Assembly (NCBI RefSeq): GCF_004328075.1
Contig: NZ_SJFN01000011.1
Coordinates: forward strand, 1 to 64,000
Reading direction: 5' to 3'
DNA: 64,000 nt
From: Siculibacillus lacustris
GTDB lineage: Bacteria; Pseudomonadota; Alphaproteobacteria; Rhizobiales; Ancalomicrobiaceae
Under the pieces are notes generated by a model. It was not told the DNA's origin, did not search any database, and saw only the letters and a list, made by a program, of their open reading frames with translations. Shown piece after piece: positions 8,096 to 17,020 of the stretch; position 1 is the stretch's first letter, and every line of letters begins with the position of its first letter. Both the position numbers and the translations under genes were made by a program.

Positions 8096-9661
8096 GTGAT
8101 CGAACTCTGGCACCGCCCATGGGCGAAGCTCGATCGTAGCGGGCGGCGCTACACACTGATCGACGGCGACGCATTCGTGCGTGACGCCCGCGAGACCGGG
8201 CCACTCTGGTTGTGCTTGCAGGAGCGCGACGAGCCGGTGGTCGACGGCAAGCGGAAGCTGGCGGAGGTCATCACCGATCTCGGCGACGGACGGCGTGTCT
8301 ATTCCCTACCACTGCCTCTGCGGCCGACCGTCGGTCTCAAGCTCGATCGCCCCGGTCGTAGCCGTGGCCACGTCAGCATCGTGCCGCGCGGCCTCCTGAT
8401 GCGGCCGCCGAAGGAGGGGCAGGCCGACCTGGGGGCGGTCGAGCTGTTCACGCGGGTCAAGGCGGTGTGGACACGGCTCAGCGACGTCGAGGACGTGCTC
8501 GGCGACCCCGCTACGATCTGGCAGCGTCTGGCGGCGCTGTGGATGAGCGGCGCGGCGGAGGATGATCCGAAGCGCGACGTCATCGTGCGGCACGCCCGCA
8601 AGCTCGGGCAGACGCTCGACATCATCGACAAGCGGCCGCGCCGCATCCTGCGCCGCACGCAGCAACTCGTGCCGCTGTCGCGCGTCCAGGAGCTGGACCG
8701 CAAGGCGATCACCTGGCTGATCCGCCAGCCGGGTGAGACGGTGGTGGAGCGAGCAGGGTCACGGCAGCGCATCCGGGCGGTGACGCGTGAGGAGAATTTC
8801 AACACGCTCGAAAACCGCGTCGTGCTGAGCTACGCGCGGCTCGCCGACCACCTCGCGCGGGATTACTGCAACCGCAACCGCTCGGCGGCGCAGTCGAGCC
8901 GTTATGCGGCGGTGCTGGCCTTCCGGCGCAAGACGCAGCGTCTGGCGCAGAATTTGGCCGACATGGGCGTGATCGCCGCCAACCCGGATGTCACGCCGAA
9001 CTTCGTGTTGCAGAACAACCCCGCCTATCATGCGGTCTGGATCGCCTGGCGCGAACTTCTGCGCCACCATCGCGTCATCGACGATCTTTGGCATTGGCAG
9101 GCGCGCTCCTGGGAGGAATTCACGGCGCTGGCGCTCGTCGTGGCGCTCCACGGCATCCCGGGCGCGCGGATACTGGCGACGTCCCCGCTCATCTTCGAGG
9201 AGGAGCAGCGGCGCGGCTGCTGGCTGACGCACGTCAACCCGCTCGCCACCGTGTTTCTGGCAGAACAGGGCGTCGTGGCCGAAGTGTCCTATCGACCGCA
9301 CTACAAAGGGAGTCTCAGGTCGTTCGCTGCGCCGATCTGGCTCAGGGTCGGCCGGCTGAACGTGCCGTTGGAGAATCAGCCATACTGGGTGGTGTGGCCG
9401 CTCTGGGATGCGGTTGGCGGCATCGATCCGGACGTGCAAGAGGCCGAGGAGATCGAGAGTGTGCTCGAGGCCGGCGGTAAGACCGTGGTGCGCGGCATCG
9501 TCGTACGCCCGACACGCGCCGCAGGGGGGATCGAACGCCAGTCGTCGAAGCGGGCGACCGTTGTCACGCTCGGCGCCAGTGGCGACGCCTTGCGGCAGGG
9601 CATCGAGGCGCTGCGCGATATCGTGGTCGCCGACATCGGTGGTGGTCGCGGTCATGGCTAA
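8096..9661 (+). CDS. McrC-related DUF2357 protein, apparently without the nuclease motif
   Basis: 521 aa with a GTG start three bases after the McrB-like stop. The central TREENFNTLENRVVLSYA segment (residues 231-247) is the DUF2357 hallmark found in McrC-type partners. In active McrC proteins a C-terminal PD-(D/E)XK fold carries an Asp and an (E/D)xK pair. Here the equivalent strands read AAPIWLRVGRL and PYWVVWPLWD, with no such pair, so the nuclease fold looks inactive or heavily diverged. The protein may therefore only bridge or stimulate the motor. It overlaps the next gene by 8 nt. Confidence 0.8.
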   Translation: MIELWHRPWAKLDRSGRRYTLIDGDAFVRDARETGPLWLCLQERDEPVVDGKRKLAEVITDLGDGRRVYSLPLPLRPTVGLKLDRPGRSRGHVSIVPRGLLMRPPKEGQADLGAVELFTRVKAVWTRLSDVEDVLGDPATIWQRLAALWMSGAAEDDPKRDVIVRHARKLGQTLDIIDKRPRRILRRTQQLVPLSRVQELDRKAITWLIRQPGETVVERAGSRQRIRAVTREENFNTLENRVVLSYARLADHLARDYCNRNRSAAQSSRYAAVLAFRRKTQRLAQNLADMGVIAANPDVTPNFVLQNNPAYHAVWIAWRELLRHHRVIDDLWHWQARSWEEFTALALVVALHGIPGARILATSPLIFEEEQRRGCWLTHVNPLATVFLAEQGVVAEVSYRPHYKGSLRSFAAPIWLRVGRLNVPLENQPYWVVWPLWDAVGGIDPDVQEAEEIESVLEAGGKTVVRGIVVRPTRAAGGIERQSSKRATVVTLGASGDALRQGIEALRDIVVADIGGGRGHG

Positions 9662-12119
9662 ACTCGCCGGGCTCGACCTCGCCGGATGGCACGACGCCGC
9701 CTGCTGCAACTACGACCTCGCCAGCGGCGAGGCGACGGCGGAGGGCGTGGTCGTCGACGGCGGTATCGGAGCCGTGGTGGTCGACATGACGGTCGGCGGT
9801 ACCAAGTGCGCCGTTGCCGGTCCGCAGGCGATCCTCTCGCCGATCGGCCGAGGCTACGGTTGGAGTAAGATCGGCGACCCGAAAGCCCGGCGTTCGTTGC
9901 GGGCTCGGTGGAAAGACCTCTTCGGCTGCGCGGCGGCGGAGCCGCACATGACGGACTTCGCCGCCGGCGTCACGGCACTGGCCGCCGGCGCCGAGCGCGT
10001 GTTGTTCTGCGTTCCCGACCGGCCGGAGATGAGCGAACGGCCGCAGCAGATGTTGCTGCGCGGCCTGACCGGCCGAGGCCGATCGCGGCCGACGCTGTTG
10101 TGGCGTTCAGTCGCCGTGTTGCTCGACGCACTCGACGGCGGCCGCTTGTCGAATGTGGCGGCAGGCATGATGATCGTCGTGCTGACGCACGAGGGTGACG
10201 GCATCGCGATGCAGCGCTTCGTGCTGCGCGGCCTCGACGCCCACGATGGCGTCCTGGCCCCCGAACGCGCCGCCGTCGGGCGCGTTTTCTGGCCCACCTG
10301 GGGGCTGGAATGCCTCCTGGAGACGCTGACGCGCGAGCTACACGCGGCCAATCCGGCGCTTGAGGAGTTCGGAGCCGAGACGCCGCGGCTGCCGCTCACC
10401 TTGCTGCTGATCGAGCCGCCCTTCGAGTTGCCGGAGATCATTCGACGCGACAACGGCGACTGGTTGCAGATCGACGCCCCGGTCGAACGGCCGATCACCC
10501 CCGACTTCGACGTCGCCGATCCCGACCTTCCTCCGGCCGATCTGGTGCTGGTGACCAGCCCTCTGGCGGCGCGCCATCGTGACCGGCTCGAAGCAGATGT
10601 CCGGCGTGCCTGGCCCGGCGTCGAGGTGATGGCGCTCAATCCCGCCTCGGCGGCGCGCGGCGCACTCTATGCCGCCGAGCGCATCGCCCGCGACATCCCA
10701 CACTACCTTGACCGGCTCGACCCAATCGCGCTGGCGGTGCTGCGCGACGACGAGCCGGTGTTCCAGGACCTCATCCCGCGCGACGCGACCGTGCCGGGCA
10801 ATCGGGAATATGTCTCCGAGCCGATCACGACCCTGATGTGGGCGACGGGTATGACGCAGGCGAACTTCTACATCCAGAAGGGCGAGCGCGAGATTCGGCA
10901 TTGGAAGACGGCGGAGATGGAAGCGCCGAGCACGGCGCAGCCGCTCATCCTACATCTGCGGCAGACGCCGGCGCAGGGCTGGGCAACATTGACGGTGACG
11001 TCGCCAACTTGGGAGCTGTTGCGCGCGCGACCCATCGTGCTCGACTGGAACAGCGACGAGCTCAAGGTCGATGAGCGTAGCCCCGAGGAGATACTTAACA
11101 GCCTGGAACGGCCGCCGCCCGTCGTACCGAACCGCATCCGACACGAGGCGCATATCGGGCTTTGGAATGGTGAGTTTCGCCGCCCCGGCCTACTCAGCGT
11201 ACTTCGCTCGCTCGACGCTGCGTCACCAGACGATCTGTCGGGTCTCGTCGCCATGCTACGGTCCTCCTACACCTTGCGGGAGAAGACCAAGGATGGCCTG
11301 CCATTGGCGCGACAGGTCTACGCCATCGGCAGTGACGGCGAGGTGCCGTCGATTGTCGCACCGGCTGACGTGGCGCGTCTCGACCGAATCCTGGCCGCAG
11401 TCGCCCAGCGCATGGCAACGGTGGTGGCCAAGCGACGCCCGCCGACCAACAATGAGTTGCTCCTGACGGCAACCTGGGCCTTTGGCCGGTGTCCTGCGGC
11501 AGTTCAGACCTTGCTCGTCGACGCGTATCTCCAGGACCGGAATGCTCAACCGCATCCGCTGGTCATCACGCACCACTCTCGTCGCGCACTGATCCACGGC
11601 CTGGGGCGATGCATCAGCGATGGGGCGCTCGCCGTTCGCCTCATCCGCAGCTTGCTCGACGGTGAACCGTCGAGCGATGCATTGGGGGCTGCCGGCGCGC
11701 TGTTGTCGCGGCCGGTGGCGACGCCGCTACACCTCAGCGATGAGGATATGGGCGATATCGTCGGGCTGTTGATCAAGCAGTTCCGGCGCATTCGAAGGGG
11801 CATGAGCTTCGGTGTCACACTGAAATACGCGCTTCTGTGCGCCGCCGGCTTGCTCCGGATCCGAGAACGGCTACCGCGGGCACTAATCGTGCGATCATCG
11901 GTCGAGGCTCAGCAATTGCTCACCGAGATCGAGGTGATCGCCGATCAGATCGAGCTTCGCCCCGGTCGCCCCGTGCCGGGCCGGGCGGCGAAACTCGCGA
12001 TCATGGGCGACCTGATCGAGTACCTGAACGGTACCGGGGGCAATCCCGATATCCTGACCAACGTCGCGACACTGTCCGATGACAAGGATGGAGGAGACCG
12101 CGATGACGGCGACGCTTGA
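9654..12119 (+). CDS. Hsp70/actin-fold-like protein of the McrBC-like operon
   Basis: 821 aa; the ATG overlaps the previous stop by 8 nt. The N terminus (AGLDLAGWHDAACCNYDL) resembles a phosphate-1 loop of the actin/Hsp70 ATPase fold, and later segments (PASAARGALYAAERIARDI) look like an Hsp70-type motif, though the similarity is remote. The last 300 residues are a helical, repeat-like region without a motif I recognise. Hsp70 homologues, proposed to bind RNA, are reported companions of CoCoNuT McrBC systems, and the position here fits. The fold call is inference; that it belongs to this operon is clear from strand and overlap. Confidence 0.6.
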   Translation: MAKLAGLDLAGWHDAACCNYDLASGEATAEGVVVDGGIGAVVVDMTVGGTKCAVAGPQAILSPIGRGYGWSKIGDPKARRSLRARWKDLFGCAAAEPHMTDFAAGVTALAAGAERVLFCVPDRPEMSERPQQMLLRGLTGRGRSRPTLLWRSVAVLLDALDGGRLSNVAAGMMIVVLTHEGDGIAMQRFVLRGLDAHDGVLAPERAAVGRVFWPTWGLECLLETLTRELHAANPALEEFGAETPRLPLTLLLIEPPFELPEIIRRDNGDWLQIDAPVERPITPDFDVADPDLPPADLVLVTSPLAARHRDRLEADVRRAWPGVEVMALNPASAARGALYAAERIARDIPHYLDRLDPIALAVLRDDEPVFQDLIPRDATVPGNREYVSEPITTLMWATGMTQANFYIQKGEREIRHWKTAEMEAPSTAQPLILHLRQTPAQGWATLTVTSPTWELLRARPIVLDWNSDELKVDERSPEEILNSLERPPPVVPNRIRHEAHIGLWNGEFRRPGLLSVLRSLDAASPDDLSGLVAMLRSSYTLREKTKDGLPLARQVYAIGSDGEVPSIVAPADVARLDRILAAVAQRMATVVAKRRPPTNNELLLTATWAFGRCPAAVQTLLVDAYLQDRNAQPHPLVITHHSRRALIHGLGRCISDGALAVRLIRSLLDGEPSSDALGAAGALLSRPVATPLHLSDEDMGDIVGLLIKQFRRIRRGMSFGVTLKYALLCAAGLLRIRERLPRALIVRSSVEAQQLLTEIEVIADQIELRPGRPVPGRAAKLAIMGDLIEYLNGTGGNPDILTNVATLSDDKDGGDRDDGDA

Positions 12120-12237
12120 TGAGTACCCAGCTCTGGAACAGGTGGTCGCGATCCCGTGGAACAGGTGGTCGGATTGCCGTGGATTACGCAGGATCGCTCC
12201 AATTGCCTGCCGAGCGTTTCGATCCGCGCCCCGGTGA
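12103..12237 (+). pseudogene. probable 5' remnant of a sixth operon gene, cut off by IS21-like repeats and the CRISPR array
   Basis: A strong Shine-Dalgarno sequence (GGAGGAG, 12090-12096) lies six bases upstream of an ATG that overlaps the end of the Hsp70-like gene by 17 nt, just as expected for a further coupled gene. The frame (MTATLDEYPALEQ...) soon runs into IS21-like 23-bp repeats and stops inside the first CRISPR repeat after 44 codons. I read this as the start of a lost downstream gene rather than a functional peptide. Confidence 0.5.
12134..12190. repeat. second IS21-like repeat cluster (23-bp period), remnant of an IS end
   Basis: The 15-mer TGGAACAGGTGGTCG occurs at 12134-12148 and 12157-12171, exactly 23 bp apart, and a third partial copy (TGGATTACG) starts on phase at 12180. 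Repeats of this type and spacing occur at the ends of IS21-family elements. No transposase gene is left. The sequence differs from the cluster at 153-238, so a different IS21 relative was involved. Confidence 0.5.
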
Positions 12238-14675
12238 AGGGGCGACCCATGGTGTAGGGGCGTCCAAACTTGGTGACGAGGTTTCGATCCACCCCCCGGT
12301 GAAGGGGCGACTTGATTTTCGCGAGCGCGTCGCGATCGGCTTGACTGTTTCGATCCACGCCCCGGTGAAGGGGCGACCTGGCCGGTCCCGTCGTTCCACA
12401 CGCCGCCACGGTTGTTTCGATCCACGCCCAGGTGAAGGGGCGACGAGCGCGATCTTCTCGCCCCAATGGAGGTCGGAGAGTTTCGATTCACGCCCCGGTG
12501 AAGGGGCGACCGGAAGCCGCGGCGAGCATCGCGCTCGCGGTGATGTTTCGATCCACGCCCCGGTGAAGGGGCGACGACGCCACTCGCCCAACCGGCGGAT
12601 GGCGTGAAGTTTCGATCCACGCCCCGGTGAAGGGGCGACTCCATCGAGAGGTGATGCCGCGGCGCGGGTGGACGTTTCGATCCACGCCCCGGTGAAGGGG
12701 CGACGGGTCTTTTCATGCTACGCGCCCCGCGCCTGTTCCGTTTCGATCCACGCCCCGGTGAAGGGGCGACGATTGTCGGGCGTGTGCCACGCCGTGCCGG
12801 CGGCGTTTCGATCCACGCCCCGGTGAAGGGGCGACTCGGCGGCGTCGCGCGCCGGGGACCGACTCTCGAGGTTTCGATCCACGCCCCGGTGAAGGGGCGA
12901 CCGCAGCACGACGCCCGGTATCTGATCTGGCGACCGTTTCGATCCACGCCCCGGTGAAGGGGCGACTTCGCGCGTTCCGCCCCGCCGAGACGGCTTGGAT
13001 AGTTTCGATCCACGCCCCGGTGAAGGGGCGACCGCGCGATCTATGCGGGACGATCCAAACGCGGGCGTTTCGATCCACGCCCCGGTGAAGGGGCGACCTG
13101 CCGCACATGGTTGTACCCCGGAGCATTATAGACGTTTCGATCCACGCCCCGGTGAAGGGGCGACCCGCGCTGGCGCGTGCCGGCGGTCTCCGCGCCGAGG
13201 TTTCGATCCACGCCCCGGTGAAGGGGCGACCGTAGAGGGCGGAATGGGCCGTGGTCATCATGACGTTTCGATCCACGCCCCGGTGAAGGGGCGACTTCCA
13301 ACTCGGCGCGACCTTCTTCCCAATTCTCGTTTCGATCCACGCCCCGGTGAAGGGGCGACCTTCTTGACGGTCTCGAAGGTGGCGCTGTCGAAGTTTCGAT
13401 CCACGCCCCGGTGAAGGGGCGACACCGTCGAGCGCTACCTCGATGGTTGGACCACCAAGGTTTCGATCCACGCCCCGGTGAAGGGGCGACGTGGTGACCC
13501 TCGGTGTGGTCACCACCAATGAGGAGTTTCGATCCACGCCCCGGTGAAGGGGCGACATCGTTCGAAAATCCACCCTCCTCTTTCACGGTGTTTCGATCCA
13601 CGCCCCGGTGAAGGGGCGACGTGAGGAGTGTGGAGCCATGAGATATGACTATGTAGTTTCGATCCACGCCCCGGTGAAGGGGCGACCTAGTACTCTGGAT
13701 TTGGAATTAGTATGCAAGAATGTTTCGATCCACGCCCCGGTGAAGGGGCGACAGAGGGGGGAGCAAACGGTCCCCCGGCTAACCGGAGTTTCGATCCACG
13801 CCCCGGTGAAGGGGCGACCCCGTATCCGTCCGCTTGAAACACCCACCCCTGGTGTTTCGATCCACGCCCCGGTGAAGGGGCGACGCACAATTGCCGCCGA
13901 CGCTCCGACCACTTTAAAGTTTCGATCCACGCCCCGGTGAAGGGGCGACAGCGGCGAGACGATCACGCCGACGATTTTGGAGAGTTTCGATCCACGCCCC
14001 GGTGAAGGGGCGACAGAGCCGAGGGGGTCGGGTCGGTGGCGGCCATGGGTTTCGATCCACGCCCCGGTGAAGGGGCGACGGGTCACCGCCTGGCTGTCCG
14101 GCGACATAGCCGCGATGTTTCGATCCACGCCCCGGTGAAGGGGCGACCCGCTAGGCTCACTCCCCATCCCTCCGCAGCCAGCGTTTCGATCCACGCCCCG
14201 GTGAAGGGGCGACCGTCAAGTAACCGCGCATGCCTCCCGCGGTCAAACTGTTTCGATCCACGCCCCGGTGAAGGGGCGACGTGTCGCGGCCGTGCTCTTG
14301 TATTTTCAGCTTCGCGGTTTCGATCCACGCCCCGGTGAAGGGGCGACACGGCGCCGGCTCGCGTACGATCACGACGACCGGGTTTCGATCCACGCCCCGG
14401 TGAAGGGGCGACCTCGGCCCTCCGATGAGTCCGATCGCGAGGGCGCCGTTTCGATCCACGCCCCGGTGAAGGGGCGACAGCGGGTTATGCTCAAAATGAG
14501 CATAGCAGGAAGTTTCGATCCACGCCCCGGTGAAGGGGCGACCGCCGGTCAGCGCGGCCGGCAGGACGTCGAAGAAGTTTCGATCCACGCCCCGGTGAAG
14601 GGGCGACCTTCCGCGACCGTAAGACCGCGGAGCGCCGCTATAGCGTTTCGATCCACGCCCCGGTGAAGGGGCGAC

Positions 14676-14710
14676 ACGTGGGATCCTTAAGGTCACCGAG
14701 ACTCTCAACT
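14676..14710 (-). repeat. duplicated CRISPR spacer, leader-distal copy
   Basis: This 35-nt spacer begins ACGTGGGATCCTTAAGGTCA and is identical in all positions to the spacer at 15071-15105. The spacers on both sides of the two copies are different, so a block duplication of several units is not seen. Confidence 0.97.
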
Positions 14711-15070
14711 GTTTCGATCCACGCCCCGGTGAAGGGGCGACCCTCCGGCGCCTGATGCCGGCTCCACCACTGGGGAGTTTCGATCCACGCCCCGGTGAAG
14801 GGGCGACAGCTGTCGCCGTTCTCGGATACCCTCGAGGTCGTGTTTCGATCCACGCCCCGGTGAAGGGGCGACAGCTCGTGGGCGTCTTCGGTGTCGATGT
14901 GCAGAGAGTTTCGATCCACGCCCCGGTGAAGGGGCGACACTGGCATCTGGTCCAACGTGACCGATGAGGACATCGTTTCGATCCACGCCCCGGTGAAGGG
15001 GCGACCAATGGCTCCGGTTGCGACGCTCACCACCCCCAAGTTTCGATCCACGCCCCGGTGAAGGGGCGAC

Positions 15071-15105
15071 ACGTGGGATCCTTAAGGTCACCGAGACTCT
15101 CAACT
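15071..15105 (-). repeat. duplicated CRISPR spacer, leader-proximal copy
   Basis: Second, identical copy of the spacer at 14676-14710, six repeat units closer to the leader. It lies between repeats at 15040 and 15106. Confidence 0.97.
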
Positions 15106-15464
15106 GTTTCGATCCACGCCCCGGTGAAGGGGCGACGCCATCAAGCGCGGATGGCTGTTGACGAGCATGTCGTTTCGATCCACGCCCCGGTGAAGGGGCG
15201 ACGCGTCGGCAATGACGGTCTGTTGCACGGCGTTTAGTTTCGATCCACGCCCCGGTGAAGGGGCGACCGGATGAATTCAACGGACTTGATACGACCCGCG
15301 TAGTTTCGATCCACGCCCCGGTGAAGGGGCGACCAGCGAGCCAATGGTCACGATGCCTTCCGTGAGAGTTTCGATCCACGCCCCGGTGAAGGGGCGACCC
15401 GTCGTGCACCTGCGTTGCCGCCGCGCCATTGACGTTTCGATCCACGCCCCGGTGAAGGGGCGAC

Positions 15465-15672
15465 CGGCTCATCGTAACTCGTTCGGCTCAAGGGAGAAAC
15501 CACCGCTGCCGCGCGGAGGTCAGAGCCGAGATGCTCCAAAGCATGGTGGATTCCGGCCGTGCACCGGTAAGCTCTGGAAAATCAGGAGCTTGGCGCAAGT
15601 GCGAACCCACCGGGATTTCCGCGTCCGCTTCCAGTTCGCGCGCCGCCGCAGAGGAGACGGCGGCGGGTCACG
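15465..15672 (-). promoter_or_regulatory. CRISPR leader between cas2 and the first repeat
   Basis: The 208 bp between the cas2 stop and the right-most, perfect repeat hold no convincing gene. In type I-C loci this is where the leader with the array promoter and the spacer-integration site lies. Repeat quality decays away from this side, which supports the assignment. I could not identify promoter boxes with confidence. Confidence 0.8.
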
Positions 15673-15963
15673 TCAGACGATCAGCGGACCATGGAAGTCG
15701 CTCGCCGGCTTGGCGCCGACGTGGTCGACACGACGTTCCCAGTTCGAGCCGAGGAAGTAGAAACGGAGCGAGTCGTGCTCCCGGTCGATGATCGCTTCGA
15801 GCCGCGCCCGAAGCGCCGTCCATTGTGCCGGATCGACCTCGATCTCGAAAACCGAATACTGCACGCGTTGCCCCCAGTCGAGACAGGCCTTGGCGACACG
15901 GCGCAGCCGACGGGCACCGCCCGCCTCGGAGGTCGCGACGTCGTAGGTCACCAGAACCATCAT
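15673..15963 (-). CDS. cas2: CRISPR-associated endonuclease Cas2 (type I-C)
   Basis: 96 aa beginning [20 protein letters not shown], the ferredoxin-like first strand with the conserved metal-site Asp of Cas2, followed by the typical QYSVFEIEV strand and a C-terminal FHGPLIV. Cas2 bridges two Cas1 dimers in the spacer integration complex. It is the last gene of the cas operon, 22 bp after cas1 and next to the leader. Length is normal for type I-C Cas2. Confidence 0.98.
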   Translation of the reverse strand: MMVLVTYDVATSEAGGARRLRRVAKACLDWGQRVQYSVFEIEVDPAQWTALRARLEAIIDREHDSLRFYFLGSNWERRVDHVGAKPASDFHGPLIV

Positions 15964-15985
15964 GGCTTCGCCCGCGCCTCCCGGT

Positions 15986-17020
15986 TCACTTCCACAGCCA
16001 CGGCGGATAGGCGTCGAGATCGCCGCGCAGGTGACGGGCGAGCAGTTGCGCCTGGAGATGCGGCACCAACCCGAGCGGTGCGACCTCGTCGAGGAACGGA
16101 TGCCGCCGCTCCTCCTTCTTGCGTTCGGTCCAAGCCGTCAGCACGGTCTTGCGGCCCTCGTCGCCGAGCCAGACGGCGCCGCCGTCCCGCAGGTCGAAAT
16201 CGCGGATGCGCAACTGCCGCCGATTGACCAGTGACAACGCCAGTCGATCGGCGAGAACCGGGCGCAGTTCCTCCATCAGGTCGAGCGCCAGGCTCGGGCG
16301 GCCGGGCCGGTCGCGGTGGAGGAAGCCGACGGCGGGATCGAGGCCGACGCCCTCCAGCGCGCTGCGGCAGTCATGGACCAGCAGCGTGTAGAGGAACGAG
16401 AGCAGCGCGTTGACCGGATCGAGCGGCGGTCGGCGCGAGCGGCCGGCGAAGCCGATCTCCGGGTCCGGTGACCGGATCAGGCCGCCGAACACCGCGAAAT
16501 AGAGCCGCGCCGCGTCGCCCTCCAGGCCGCGCAACTCGTCGGTTTCGATCGGCGCCAGGGCGGCCCGGCGCAGCGCCCGGGCGAGCCGATCGACGGTGTC
16601 CTCGGTGGCAGCCCGGGCGGTCGTCTCCATGTCGGCGCCGTGATCGCGCAAGGCGCGTTGCAGCACGGCGCGCTGATTGGCGATCTTGCCGCAGACGAAG
16701 CCGCGCACGATCTCGTGCGCGTCGTCGGCGCGTGCGTATTGCGCCCGGCGCAGCAACACGTTGCCGCTGACGGGACCCTCGATGCGCGCCTGGAACCGGC
16801 CGGCACGATCGAGCAGGACGATGGTGATGCCGGCCGTCGCGCAGGCCTGGATCAGCGGTGGCGTGAGCAGGATCGCTCCGAATGTCACGATCGACTGCAG
16901 CCGATGCAGCGGTACCCGCATCCGCTCGGCACCGTCGATCTCGACGACCAAATTCTCGCCGTCCTTCTTCACCGCCGCACCCTCGGTGGTGACATAGACG
17001 GTGTTGAGCAGTTTCTTCAT
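15986..17020 (-). CDS. cas1: CRISPR-associated integrase Cas1 (type I-C)
   Basis: 344 aa starting [20 protein letters not shown], typical of type I-C Cas1. The N-terminal beta domain is followed by the helical catalytic domain with the expected Glu ([13 protein letters not shown]), His ([18 protein letters not shown]) and acidic (MEELRP) metal ligands. It forms the Cas1-Cas2 spacer integrase. The start overlaps the cas4 stop by four bases (ATGA), and upstream in-frame codons belong to antisense or overlapping sequence, so this ATG is preferred. Confidence 0.98.
   Translation of the reverse strand: MKKLLNTVYVTTEGAAVKKDGENLVVEIDGAERMRVPLHRLQSIVTFGAILLTPPLIQACATAGITIVLLDRAGRFQARIEGPVSGNVLLRRAQYARADDAHEIVRGFVCGKIANQRAVLQRALRDHGADMETTARAATEDTVDRLARALRRAALAPIETDELRGLEGDAARLYFAVFGGLIRSPDPEIGFAGRSRRPPLDPVNALLSFLYTLLVHDCRSALEGVGLDPAVGFLHRDRPGRPSLALDLMEELRPVLADRLALSLVNRRQLRIRDFDLRDGGAVWLGDEGRKTVLTAWTERKKEERRHPFLDEVAPLGLVPHLQAQLLARHLRGDLDAYPPWLWK

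Larger units (their letters stand above)
12216..15464 (-). CRISPR. type I-C CRISPR array, 50 repeats and 49 spacers
   Basis: A 31-bp repeat, GTTTCGATCCACGCCCCGGT followed by GAAGGGGCGAC on the plus strand, occurs 50 times with 33-37-bp spacers. Read on the minus strand it starts GTCGCCCC and ends GTGGATCGAAAC, the usual type I-C form, with a CGCCCC/GGGGCG stem. Only the left-most copies are altered: 12216 (CCGCG), 12281 (CACCCC), 12414 (CCCAGG), 12480 (GATTC). Decay at the left and cas2 plus leader at the right agree that transcription runs leftward. Spacers at 14676 and 15071 are identical. Protein-like readings through the array are artefacts of the repeat. Confidence 0.99.

Noticed and set aside
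8096-9661. Active McrC nuclease
   Set aside because: I could not find the Asp and (E/D)xK residues in the C-terminal strands; called McrC-related without activity.
12103-12237. Functional 44-aa peptide or toxin at the end of the McrBC-like operon
   Set aside because: Most of the frame is IS21-like repeat and CRISPR repeat sequence, so only its start signal is likely to be meaningful.
12184-15472. Many open frames on both strands with repeated SPLHRGVDRN, RPFTGAWIET, VAPSPGRGSK and VSIHAPVKGR segments
   Set aside because: These are translations of the CRISPR repeat in different frames, not a repeat protein.
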